Part shown: positions 44,160 to 52,053 of the stretch, one piece after another
Layout: every line of letters begins with the position of its first letter
How positions within the stretch are numbered: position 1 is the first letter of the stretch
From: Vibrio gigantis
GTDB taxonomy: Bacteria > Pseudomonadota > Gammaproteobacteria > Enterobacterales > Vibrionaceae
Assembly: GCF_024347515.1 (NCBI RefSeq)
Contig: NZ_AP025493.1
Span: forward strand, 744,001 to 808,000
Length of the DNA stretch: 64,000 nt
Direction: 5' to 3'
The notes under the pieces: model-generated
The model's input: only the letters and a program-made list of their open reading frames with translations
The model's database searches: none
What the model was told of the DNA's origin: nothing
Translations under genes and position numbers: made by a program

Positions 44160-45617
44160 TCACTGATAAAAAAGCCGAGCGATCTGTTTGATCTTCGGCT
44201 TTATCTCTGCCAAACGGATATTTCCAAAACCCAGCACCGCCCCACTCCAATCACGAGCATAACTCGAACCGTATTCATAAAAATCAAAAGGACGAATGAT
44301 GATGTTTTGAAGCTCGGCCCGTCGACTCCATTCCGTCTCAGATATTCCGTTGCACCATTTAACAGTCACATGTAGGCCCGCCGCTTGGCTAATCACTTCA
44401 ACATCACCGTCAAACTCACTTTGAATGGCCTCAATCATCGCTTCGTGCTTGAGTTTGTATGAACGACGCATCTTTCTAATATGACGTAATAAATCGCCTT
44501 CACGAACAAAATCAGCCAAAGCTTCTTGTGTATGGGACGCCGTGTCTCCAGTGAGCGCATCTTTAATCTCAAGGCACTTTGCCACCAGACTTTCTGGCAC
44601 CACTAAGTATCCTAATCGAAGTCCATTGAACATCACCTTACTCAGGGAGCCGACATAGATGATGCGATCATCGAATCCTAACTTTCCGGCCAGCCCTTGC
44701 ATGCTGGTATAAGGGCGATGAGCAAACTGAAACTCGCTGTCGTAGTCGTCTTCAATAATCCATGATTGATGTTTGTTAGCCCAATCTATCAGCTTAAGAC
44801 GTTGCTCAGTATTTAAGGTTGTGCCCATTGGGTACTGGTTACTCGGGGTGACATACAGAGCCTTAGCATTACTGGACAACACTTTTTCAATATCGAGCCC
44901 CTCTTTTTCACGGACACTCACGCCGTCTAGGTCTAGTCTCAACAGATCGATAATTTTATGCACTTGCCGATAACCGGGTTCTTCCACAAGAATTTTGTCG
45001 CCCACCGCTAACGTCGCCATCAATCCGATGGAGATGGCTTGCTGTGCACCTGCTGTGATAATGATTCGGCCTGCACTACAGTGAACCGAGCGACTGCTTG
45101 CAAGATACCCGCTCAGCGCTTCTCTCAAGGCCAAGCTTCCCTGAACCTCTTGATTGCCCGCAATGTTCTGACGTGTAGAGTGGCGTTGCAGCAGCCTCTG
45201 CCATTTAGCAAAAGGGAAGGCGTTTAAGTCTGGAACTCCAGGAGCGAAGCTGCAGTTAATATCGTTAGGTGTGGCTATATTTGCACTCGGTTTAGTTGTT
45301 ACGTGTTTACTCCGTGCATCCTGAACACTTTTTGGCTGAGACAAGCTTAGAAAGCGCTCTGGCTGTTCAACCGAAACAAAAAAACCCGAACCTCGCTTGC
45401 TCTCTATATAGCCTTCGGTGACCAATTGTTCGTACGCGTAGATCACCGTATTTCGACTCACCGATAACTCGACGGCTAACTTACGTGTTGAAGGTAACTT
45501 GCTCCCTTTGCTCCATAAATCTTGAACGATCTTCTCTCTGATCGCATGAAACAAAGCGGTTTGGCGAGTGTCGTGTTGCTCGTCTAACTGTAGATCACCG
45601 ACATCGATAGGCTGCAT
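44160..45617 (-). CDS. MocR/PdxR-type regulator (GntR DNA-binding plus aminotransferase domain)
   Basis: A 485-residue fusion: an N-terminal GntR winged helix at about 20-85 (LWSKGSKLPSTRKLAVELSVSRNTVIYAYEQLVTEGYIESKRGSGFFV) and a fold-type I aminotransferase domain from about 115. The PLP lysine is probably in YVGSLSKVMFNGLRLGY near residue 320, with PSNQYPMGTTL and EDDYDSEF also conserved, so PLP binding is likely. It faces the flavin-binding gene at 45708, its likely target, across 90 bp. ATG at 45617 preferred over TTG four codons upstream. Confidence 0.88.
   Translation of the reverse strand: MQPIDVGDLQLDEQHDTRQTALFHAIREKIVQDLWSKGSKLPSTRKLAVELSVSRNTVIYAYEQLVTEGYIESKRGSGFFVSVEQPERFLSLSQPKSVQDARSKHVTTKPSANIATPNDINCSFAPGVPDLNAFPFAKWQRLLQRHSTRQNIAGNQEVQGSLALREALSGYLASSRSVHCSAGRIIITAGAQQAISIGLMATLAVGDKILVEEPGYRQVHKIIDLLRLDLDGVSVREKEGLDIEKVLSSNAKALYVTPSNQYPMGTTLNTEQRLKLIDWANKHQSWIIEDDYDSEFQFAHRPYTSMQGLAGKLGFDDRIIYVGSLSKVMFNGLRLGYLVVPESLVAKCLEIKDALTGDTASHTQEALADFVREGDLLRHIRKMRRSYKLKHEAMIEAIQSEFDGDVEVISQAAGLHVTVKWCNGISETEWSRRAELQNIIIRPFDFYEYGSSYARDWSGAVLGFGNIRLAEIKPKIKQIARLFYQ
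44171..44202 (+). terminator. hairpin terminator of yjeH inside the 3' end of the MocR gene
   Basis: Arms AAAGCCGA/TCGGCTTT with inner GATC/GATC pairs lie 27 bases past the yjeH stop. They overlap the last codons of the convergent MocR gene. Confidence 0.6.
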
Positions 45618-45667
45618 AACTGGATCCAAATAGTGTTTGAAAGTGGCTCTATTTAATAGACCAGTTA
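45617..45667. promoter_or_regulatory. candidate MocR operator repeat
   Basis: TAACTGG (45617-45623) and CCAGTTA (45661-45667) form an inverted pair 37 bases apart in the short divergent promoter region. MocR regulators bind paired sites in such regions; the assignment is inference. Confidence 0.35.
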
Positions 45668-45707
45668 ATCGCTACATTAATCAAAAGGCAATGATTAAGG
45701 AGCGATT

Positions 45708-46367
45708 ATGTTATCTAACACGAAAAGAACCACGATTAAAAAAGGGGCTCATAAGGCCGTATTTGAACAAGAAAAGCTGCATCAAATCATAGATGAGAGC
45801 TTAATCGCACACATTGCATTAGAGGGCGAACAAGGCCCAATGATTATCCCCATGCTCGCATGGCGAGTGGATGATATGGTCTATATTCATGGCGCTAAAA
45901 ACAGTCGCTTACTAAAAGGTCTCAAAAAGGGAGTACCGACCTGCTTAACGTTCACTTTGTTTGATGGTTGGGTTTTAGCTCGTTCTGCATTTCATCACAG
46001 TGCGCATTATCGTTCTGCTGTGGTACTGGGTTCATTTTCAGTCGTAGATGACAATCAAGAAAAGGATCGCTTGTTGAATATCTTTATTGAGCAAATCGCC
46101 CCGGGAAGAACCGATGAAGTCAGGCTCAGTAATGAGAAAGAGCTCACCGCGACCGAGTTATTGGCGATACCTTTAACAGAAGCATCTGTCAAAATTGGTA
46201 AACATGGCGTGAATGATGATAAAGCTGATATGGATATACCAGTCTGGGCTGGCGTATTACCTTATCGAACGGTTGTAGGGCCATTGGAGACCGTTCCAGA
46301 GCAAGAAGGCATTATTGAAACACCTGATTATCAAGCAGCTTATGGTGAACGTTGGTATCAGAATTAA
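45708..46367 (+). CDS. pyridoxamine 5'-phosphate oxidase-like FMN-binding protein
   Basis: A 219-residue split-barrel flavin-binding protein of the PNPOx-like/NimA type: KGAHKAVFEQEKLHQIIDE, IIPMLAWRVDDMVYIHGAKNSRLLKGL (phosphate and FMN region), TLFDGWVLARSAFHHSAHYRSAVVLG. AAGGAG before the ATG. It may act in vitamin B6 or related cofactor salvage, as the divergent PLP-binding regulator hints, but the reaction is unknown. Confidence 0.8.
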   Translation: MLSNTKRTTIKKGAHKAVFEQEKLHQIIDESLIAHIALEGEQGPMIIPMLAWRVDDMVYIHGAKNSRLLKGLKKGVPTCLTFTLFDGWVLARSAFHHSAHYRSAVVLGSFSVVDDNQEKDRLLNIFIEQIAPGRTDEVRLSNEKELTATELLAIPLTEASVKIGKHGVNDDKADMDIPVWAGVLPYRTVVGPLETVPEQEGIIETPDYQAAYGERWYQN

Positions 46368-46437
46368 CATTCTATAATGGTCAACTAGAGAAAATTGTAT
46401 ACAATCTGAGTTATCAAAAATTTAACATAACCAGAAA

Positions 46438-47340
46438 ATGCAGAAGAATAAGGATATTCGACCACTTCAAGGCTTGCTCAGCGGTGTTGGGCAAGTCTAT
46501 TTCACACCGTCTGTTATGGCGTCATTTCTGTTACTGGTTGCCATCTCTATAGAGTCACTTTCACTGGCGATGCTTGCTTTATTTGGTGCCAGTTGTAGCT
46601 TTGTGTTGGCTAAATATACGAATAAATCAGCCGACGATATTAGTAGTGGTATGTATGCATTAAATGGTGCGCTGATTGCTCTGTTTATCGGTAACTTCTT
46701 TGGCGTCACCCCATTTTTAGTTTTAGTGACAATGTTAGGCTCGTCGCTGACAGTACCGATAGCCAGCATCGTATTCAGATTTAAGAAATATCGCGGCTAC
46801 ACCAGCGCCTTTATCCTCACTTCTTGGTTGATTTATGCTATCCAATCAGCCTTTGAGCTTACGGCATTTTCTGCACCTGACTCAACACTGATGCCAATAA
46901 TCAGTATTGAATTAGACTCATGGGCTAACGTACCAGCGGTGCTGATTCCGTTATTAAAAGGGATCAGCCAAGTCAGCTTTATCGATAATGCACTATCAGG
47001 ATTAATCATCTTGGTCGCCATCGCACTTAACAATATGAGACATGCGATTTGGGTTGTCTCTGCAGTGTTAATTAGCACCCTATTTAGCTATTCGATTGGC
47101 GTCTCTGACGCACTGCTAGAGCAAGGTCTCTATGGCTATAATGCTGTGCTTGTTACCCTAGCATTGGTTCTCTACCAAGGGATTACTTGGCCATTGATTG
47201 TGTTAGGCATTGTTGCAACTTGTCTTGTTACACTTGGCTTTCATGAGTTGTCATTGCTGCCACTCACCGCCCCTTTCATCCTTAGTACGTGGAGCATGGT
47301 TTATTTGTCCAGACTAATCCAAAAGCGAACCATAAGTTAA
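46438..47340 (+). CDS. urea transporter
   Basis: A 300-residue membrane protein of the urea transporter family with a repeated half: LLSGVGQVYFTPS and ISQVSFIDNALSGL begin the halves, ISSGMYALNGALIALFIG and LLEQGLYGYNAVLVTLAL give the pore-lining segments, and LPLTAPFILSTW matches the family signature near the C-terminus. Facilitates urea passage across the inner membrane. No urease gene is present in the window. Start ATG at 46438 has a weak ribosome binding site. Confidence 0.88.
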   Translation: MQKNKDIRPLQGLLSGVGQVYFTPSVMASFLLLVAISIESLSLAMLALFGASCSFVLAKYTNKSADDISSGMYALNGALIALFIGNFFGVTPFLVLVTMLGSSLTVPIASIVFRFKKYRGYTSAFILTSWLIYAIQSAFELTAFSAPDSTLMPIISIELDSWANVPAVLIPLLKGISQVSFIDNALSGLIILVAIALNNMRHAIWVVSAVLISTLFSYSIGVSDALLEQGLYGYNAVLVTLALVLYQGITWPLIVLGIVATCLVTLGFHELSLLPLTAPFILSTWSMVYLSRLIQKRTIS

Positions 47341-47350
47341 CTCTGCACGT

Positions 47351-48358
47351 TTATAGGCCGGTTTTTAAGCGCTCAACATATTGCTTAGGTGTTAAGCCTC
47401 GATGTTTCTTAAACATTCGATTAAAACTGGCAGTATTGGTATAGCCTAAGCGTTTCGCAACCTCGTCGATAGACAATTTATAACTCAATAATTCCACTGC
47501 AACATTACTTAACGCGTACCCCATAATGGTGGAAAAGTTAACACCCAGTTTGTGCAATCTTCGCTGAAACTGCTGCTCAGATAGTCCCAGTAGACTGGAC
47601 ACTTTATGCAGTGTCGGCAAGCCGAAATGGCGGCTATAGTTGATCATCTCGTAAGTCACTTTATGTTCATCACCGGCATCGGGCATATTGAGGTAATTAT
47701 CTAGATCATGAAAATTCATCGCCAAACCCATTTTACCGACGCTTGGTGATTGATTAATCGATAACCTCGACTTACTAGGAATCCAAACCTCTGTGCGTGG
47801 CTGGCCCCATTGAATATTGCAGCCAAAGTACTCGTGATAAAGGTCGACATTCTCACGATACCCAGCAATAGATACTGACGCTGGTTTGAAATCAGGCCCT
47901 AGATATCTCCTGATAATTTTCATCATGAAAATCGCGATACGGACTGAGTCATGAACCTTACCAGTGTCAGAATATTCAGGGTTGTCATAACACCACTTAA
48001 TAAGACTACCTACTTGTGCCCCGTATAAGAAAGCACCCGATTGCAAACAGTGCAATCCAATATTGACACGCCGAATGGTTGAAGCGAGGTCGTGCCCCGA
48101 GAAAAACCAATTAGCAAGTGGTCCTAACTTCTCAATATCTACCCTATCTGCGAGCTTTAAAATTATATCAGGATCATTAGTTTGCTGTTCAAGCAAGCCA
48201 TACCATTTGTCTACTTCATTAACCGGAATTAAGTTCATGGCGTTAGCAAATACCGAATGCGGAATGCCTAGAGAGTCCATATCTAGCTCACGATTCACCG
48301 CCGCATATTGATATATTCCTAAAATTCCTAATGCTCTTAAGAAGTTACAATTATTCAT
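47351..48358 (-). CDS. AraC-family transcriptional regulator
   Basis: A 335-residue regulator. The N-terminal two-thirds fit the arabinose-binding-like (PF12625) domain; the C-terminal double helix-turn-helix at about 235-333 contains VSSLLGLSEQQFQRRLHKLGVNFS and the conserved second unit LSIDEVAKRLGYTNTASFNRMFKKHRGLTPKQYVERL. ATG at 48358 chosen; a TTG three codons upstream has a cramped site. Convergent with the urea transporter, 10 bases apart, and divergent from the HlyD pair, either of which could be a target. Confidence 0.9.
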   Translation of the reverse strand: MNNCNFLRALGILGIYQYAAVNRELDMDSLGIPHSVFANAMNLIPVNEVDKWYGLLEQQTNDPDIILKLADRVDIEKLGPLANWFFSGHDLASTIRRVNIGLHCLQSGAFLYGAQVGSLIKWCYDNPEYSDTGKVHDSVRIAIFMMKIIRRYLGPDFKPASVSIAGYRENVDLYHEYFGCNIQWGQPRTEVWIPSKSRLSINQSPSVGKMGLAMNFHDLDNYLNMPDAGDEHKVTYEMINYSRHFGLPTLHKVSSLLGLSEQQFQRRLHKLGVNFSTIMGYALSNVAVELLSYKLSIDEVAKRLGYTNTASFNRMFKKHRGLTPKQYVERLKTGL

Positions 48359-48491
48359 CCGCCACAATTCCTCGACAACAAAATTACAGATCCAATCATA
48401 TAAGACCCATTATTAAAGTAATTGGTAAAATTTCAAGCTATAAATCTGATATCAATCACACTCGGTGCTCAATTTAACCTAGGGTTTATCA

Positions 48492-48842
48492 ATGAGTTTA
48501 GTTAGTGTCCCATTTGTAGGAACCGGCGCAGATACCGTATTACACGTAGTTGCTGGTGTGGTATTGGTCGCAACCATTGCAGCTGCATGTTACGGGTTCT
48601 GGCGCGTCCATGAATTGCCAATCAACAAGGCTCATAGTAAAGAGCATCAACAACTTGGCTTAATCACCGCATTAACATGGATTGGTTTTGTATGGCACTG
48701 GGTATGGGTACTAGCTGTGATCTTGGCCTTCGTCGATATGGAAAAAGCCATCATCAATCTAAGAGACACTTGGAAATCACCGGCAACATCTAAGGAACAA
48801 ACGACTTCCGACAAACAAGATGAGGAGAGCCAAACATGTTAG
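48492..48842 (+). CDS. small inner-membrane partner of an HlyD protein
   Basis: A 116-residue membrane protein with two helices (about 16-37 and 57-80) and a polar, charged C-terminal tail. It overlaps the next gene by seven bases, so the two are translationally coupled. The pairing resembles the small protein plus HlyD-like arrangement of E. coli yiaW-yiaV, but sequence similarity is weak by eye. Function unknown. Confidence 0.65.
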   Translation: MSLVSVPFVGTGADTVLHVVAGVVLVATIAAACYGFWRVHELPINKAHSKEHQQLGLITALTWIGFVWHWVWVLAVILAFVDMEKAIINLRDTWKSPATSKEQTTSDKQDEESQTC

Positions 48843-50059
48843 AAGGCTTGGCTATTTGGGCACTGTTCATTTACTTACTTAGGCTAATCGGTATGCCTTG
48901 GAATAAAGGTACCAAGGCGTTTGCGTACCTCGGTGGCACATCTTGGTTGTTGTTTGTATGGGTTGGCCTACTCAACTTTACTCCAATGGATTTATCCGGA
49001 GGCTCAGTTGTGCAATCTCCACACATTCAGTTGCGCCCAGACTCAACGAATGTGTCGGGTAAGACGACTAAAGTCCATATCCACCCTAATCAAGATGTAA
49101 CTGAAGGACAGCTAATTTATGAGATTGATGACACCAAATATGTCATCGCAAGAGATAAAGCCAGCGTTCAGCTCGAGTCAGCAGAGGTTGCTTTAGATAC
49201 GGCTCGCCAAGAAGTAAGCATTGCAAAAGTGAGCTATCGTTCGGCGCTAGAAGACATTAAGGCTTCAGTTGCACAGATAGAGTCAGCAAAAACAGATTTA
49301 GTTTTACAATCTAAAACGCTTGATCGTTACCAGAGGCAAAACAGCGTCGTAGAACATACGATTACTGAAACCGACATCGATCAACAAACAGCAAAGGTTG
49401 ACTTAGCTACTCATAATGTCACTACGCTGGAATCTCAGCTGAGTAAAAAAGAAGTCGATGCAGAGAACGCGAAACTCGACATTCACAAAGCCGAAACCAA
49501 CGTAAGCAAAAAACAGACAGAGGTGGACTCAGCGAAAGCAACATTGGCACAAGCACAATGGGATCTTAATAGCACCAAGGTCACTGCACCAACTGACGGC
49601 TTTGTAACGAATTTTATTCTACGTGAGGGTCAGCGCGTTTCTATGATGCCTCGTATCCAGATGTATACCGAAGAGAAGTACGTGTTGATGCGAGTCAATC
49701 ACCAAGCAATCCGTAATATTAAGGTTGGTCAGCCAGCGGAATTTGCGACAGCTGTATATCCAGGGAAAATATTCTCTGCAACCGTAGAAGGCATTGTTGA
49801 GGCAACGGGTGAAGCACAGGCTAGCTTGCTCGGTATCGATGAACAGGTGCGTGTCACCACAGGTCGAAACCTTCAGAACAAGCACCACTTTGTGCGTTTA
49901 AAGATCGATGAAGCAGAAGGCTACGACATTCCTGTTGGTTCTGTCGGTTTAGCATGGGTAAGTGGTGAGAAGCCTATCAGCTTTATGGCGTTTCTAGACG
50001 TAATACGCGGGATCATCATTAGAATGAAGTCTCAGCTGTACTTCTTCTACTCTATCTAA
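48836..50059 (+). CDS. HlyD-family membrane fusion protein
   Basis: A 407-residue periplasmic adaptor. Two N-terminal membrane segments (about 4-20 and 29-48), a biotinyl-lipoyl half (VHIHPNQDVTEGQLIYEID near 83), a long coiled-coil hairpin (about 108-240, rich in Ala, Glu, Lys and Gln), then a second lipoyl half (STKVTAPTDGFVTNFILREGQRV) and beta-barrel. It needs an inner-membrane pump or acts in a YiaV-like manner; no pump gene is adjacent. Terminator 25 bases after the stop. Confidence 0.85.
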   Translation: MLEGLAIWALFIYLLRLIGMPWNKGTKAFAYLGGTSWLLFVWVGLLNFTPMDLSGGSVVQSPHIQLRPDSTNVSGKTTKVHIHPNQDVTEGQLIYEIDDTKYVIARDKASVQLESAEVALDTARQEVSIAKVSYRSALEDIKASVAQIESAKTDLVLQSKTLDRYQRQNSVVEHTITETDIDQQTAKVDLATHNVTTLESQLSKKEVDAENAKLDIHKAETNVSKKQTEVDSAKATLAQAQWDLNSTKVTAPTDGFVTNFILREGQRVSMMPRIQMYTEEKYVLMRVNHQAIRNIKVGQPAEFATAVYPGKIFSATVEGIVEATGEAQASLLGIDEQVRVTTGRNLQNKHHFVRLKIDEAEGYDIPVGSVGLAWVSGEKPISFMAFLDVIRGIIIRMKSQLYFFYSI

Positions 50060-50083
50060 CACGGCTGATAGATAAAACAAGAC

Positions 50084-50119
50084 AAAGCCCGTGCGATCTC
50101 AAGTCGCACGGGCTTTTTT
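50084..50119 (+). terminator. rho-independent terminator of the HlyD operon
   Basis: A 13-bp perfect stem AAAGCCCGTGCGA/TCGCACGGGCTTT with a 7-nt loop is followed by a T-run. Confidence 0.95.
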
Positions 50120-50249
50120 GGTTGCTTACTTAAAATTCCATATTTTTAGGCGTAGAAAGAGTCCATAGAAGGTAAAGAACTCAGGAACGTGCTCATCTCA
50201 TCGCGACACTAGATCATCACCAGCTAGATCACCCTGCACTAGCATTCAA

Positions 50250-50275
50250 TTGCAAATCGCAATTGCATAATGCAA
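50250..50275. promoter_or_regulatory. tandem LuxO-type enhancer sites of Qrr gene no. 1
   Basis: Two adjacent copies of the TTGCA-N3-TGCAA palindrome: TTGCAAATCGCAA (50250-50262, one mismatch) and TTGCATAATGCAA (50263-50275, perfect). They lie about 110-135 bp upstream of the small RNA start, a usual distance for sigma-54 enhancer binding. Confidence 0.8.
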
Positions 50276-50357
50276 CAAGGGAATTCAAAAACGCAAATAA
50301 AACGCCCAAATACGCACCAAATTGCTATTAAACAGCCTATATTCGAGGTTTTAAAAG

Positions 50358-50374
50358 TTGGCACACTAACTGCA
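50358..50374 (+). promoter_or_regulatory. sigma-54 promoter of Qrr gene no. 1
   Basis: TTGGCACACTAACTGCA has the GG (-24) and GC (-12) elements at the right spacing. The predicted start about 11 bases on falls at the TGACCC that opens Qrr RNAs. The intergenic stretch 50060-50805 otherwise contains only the features listed here. Confidence 0.9.
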
Positions 50375-50384
50375 AAGTATATAT

Positions 50385-50494
50385 TGACCCTTCTTAAGCC
50401 GAGGGTCACCTAGCCAACTGACGTTGTTAGTGAACCTATTCTTGTTCACAAAATATATAAGCCAATTGCGATTATTGCGATTGGCTATTTTTTT
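50385..50494 (+). ncRNA. qrr: Qrr quorum-regulatory small RNA (copy 1)
   Basis: An approximately 109-nt Hfq-type small RNA. It begins TGACCC, forms the 5' hairpin closed by GGGTCA, then carries the conserved pairing core ACCTAGCCAACTGACG continuing TTGTTAGTGAA, and ends in a terminator stem GCCAAT/ATTGGC with a T-run. LuxO-phosphate with sigma-54 activates Qrr genes at low cell density; the RNAs base-pair with mRNAs such as luxR/hapR, aphA and luxO. The number of this copy in other species' naming is not assigned. About 53 bases are identical with copy 2 at 57918-58025. Confidence 0.95.
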
Positions 50495-50598
50495 GCCTGC
50501 AGTTTGGCCTAGCGTCCTCCTCCCGATACAGACACCCATTCAAACGAATAATAATAAACATTCATAGCCAACCAAGAACAGTAGATAGCCAATGCGTT

Positions 50599-50616
50599 AT
50601 AGAAAACGTTTTCTAT
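50599..50616. promoter_or_regulatory. PurR-like palindrome upstream of codB
   Basis: A perfect 18-bp palindrome, ATAGAAAACGTTTTCTAT, contains the AAACGTTT centre of PurR operators. codBA is PurR-controlled in E. coli; other LacI-family repressors share this core. Confidence 0.5.
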
Positions 50617-50713
50617 TTATTTTTTTGAAACAAACAAAGATAATAACCCCATGTTTTACAAGAAAATTAATACAATAACTGATTTTAAAATGCCTTTATT
50701 GACAAAATTAGCA

Positions 50714-50755
50714 TTGACTATGTGATTTATATCACCATAATGCGCACGTTTGCCT
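50714..50755 (+). promoter_or_regulatory. codBA promoter with CRP-like and PurR-like sites
   Basis: A -35 TTGACT (50714-50719) and -10 CATAAT (50736-50741) are 16 bases apart. TGTGA-N6-TCACC (50721-50736), one base from a CRP half-site pair, sits between them. A second PurR-like box (ATGCGCACGTTTGCCT, 50740-50755) overlaps the start region. All are candidates read by eye. Confidence 0.45.
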
Positions 50756-50805
50756 GCAATACGGCGACCGTTAATTTTAATTTTGATCATTTGCGGAGGT
50801 AAAAA

Positions 50806-52044
50806 ATGGCTGCTGATAATAACTACAGTCTAGGGCCGGTTCCTACATCGGCTAGGAAAGGAGTTGCTTCACTCACCATGGTAATGCTTGGACTCACTTT
50901 CTTCTCTGCAAGTATGTGGACCGGTGGTTCACTCGGGACAGGTCTTTCATTCAACGATTTCTTCCTCGCCGTTCTCATCGGTAACCTAATCCTCGGTATT
51001 TACACTTCTTTTCTTGGCTACATCGGCGCATCTACTGGCCTCTCTACTCACCTCCTAGCTCGTTTCTCTTTCGGTACCAAAGGCTCATGGCTTCCTTCAG
51101 CCCTACTTGGCGGCACACAAGTCGGTTGGTTTGGTGTGGGTGTGGCAATGTTTGCTATTCCAGTACAAAAAGCGACAGGCATCGATACCAACACATTAAT
51201 CATCGTATCGGGCTTATTAATGACAGGTACAGTGTACTTCGGTATTAAAGCGCTAATGGTACTTTCAGCGATAGCGGTACCTGCGATAGCTATCTTAGGG
51301 GGTTACTCAGTACTGACAGCCGTAGACAGTGTTGGCGGGCTAGAACAGCTTCAACTGATTAAGCCAGAAACTCCGATGGACTTCTCAATGGCACTAGCAA
51401 TGGTTGTAGGTTCGTTTGTAAGTGCAGGTACTCTGACTGCCGATTTCGTTCGTTTTGGTAAAAAACCTGCAAGCGCAGTGTTAATTACCATGGTTGCGTT
51501 CTTCATCGGTAACTCACTGATGTTTATCTTCGGCGCAGCAGGCGCAGCAGCAACCGGTCAGGCCGACATTTCAGATGTAATGATCGCGCAAGGTCTACTG
51601 CTTCCAGCTATCATCGTACTTGGCTTGAATATCTGGACAACCAATGAAAATGCACTTTACGCATCGGGGCTTGGTTTATCTAACATCACTGGCCGCTCAA
51701 GTACTACAATGTCTATCATTAACGGCATTATCGGTACGATTTTCGCGCTTTGGTTATACAATAACTTCGTTGGTTGGTTAACCTTCCTTTCGCTAGCGAT
51801 TCCACCAATTGGTGGCGTAATCATCGCCGACTTCTTCGCGAACCGTAAACGTTACAAAGATTTTGCAAATGCAGAGTTCCAAACCGTTAACTGGGCTGGC
51901 ATTATCGCGGTAGCAACAGGCGTAGCCGCTGGTCACTTCCTACCTGGCGTTGTTCCTTTGAACGCAGTGTTAGGCGGTGCAATCAGTTACCTCGTGCTTA
52001 ATCCTCTATTGAACAAAAAAGCTCTGAAATCTCAGGCCGCTTAA
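50806..52044 (+). CDS. codB: cytosine permease
   Basis: A 412-residue, 12-helix transporter of the nucleobase:cation symporter-1 family. It starts NNYSLGPVPTSARKGVASLTMVMLGLTFFSASMWTGG, typical of CodB, and keeps LLARFSFGTKGSWLPSALLGGTQVGWFGVGVAMF and NIWTTNENALYASGLGLSN. Imports cytosine for CodA. GGAGG lies nine bases upstream; codA starts nine bases after the stop, giving a two-gene operon. Confidence 0.95.
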   Translation: MAADNNYSLGPVPTSARKGVASLTMVMLGLTFFSASMWTGGSLGTGLSFNDFFLAVLIGNLILGIYTSFLGYIGASTGLSTHLLARFSFGTKGSWLPSALLGGTQVGWFGVGVAMFAIPVQKATGIDTNTLIIVSGLLMTGTVYFGIKALMVLSAIAVPAIAILGGYSVLTAVDSVGGLEQLQLIKPETPMDFSMALAMVVGSFVSAGTLTADFVRFGKKPASAVLITMVAFFIGNSLMFIFGAAGAAATGQADISDVMIAQGLLLPAIIVLGLNIWTTNENALYASGLGLSNITGRSSTTMSIINGIIGTIFALWLYNNFVGWLTFLSLAIPPIGGVIIADFFANRKRYKDFANAEFQTVNWAGIIAVATGVAAGHFLPGVVPLNAVLGGAISYLVLNPLLNKKALKSQAA

Positions 52045-52053
52045 GGACACACT

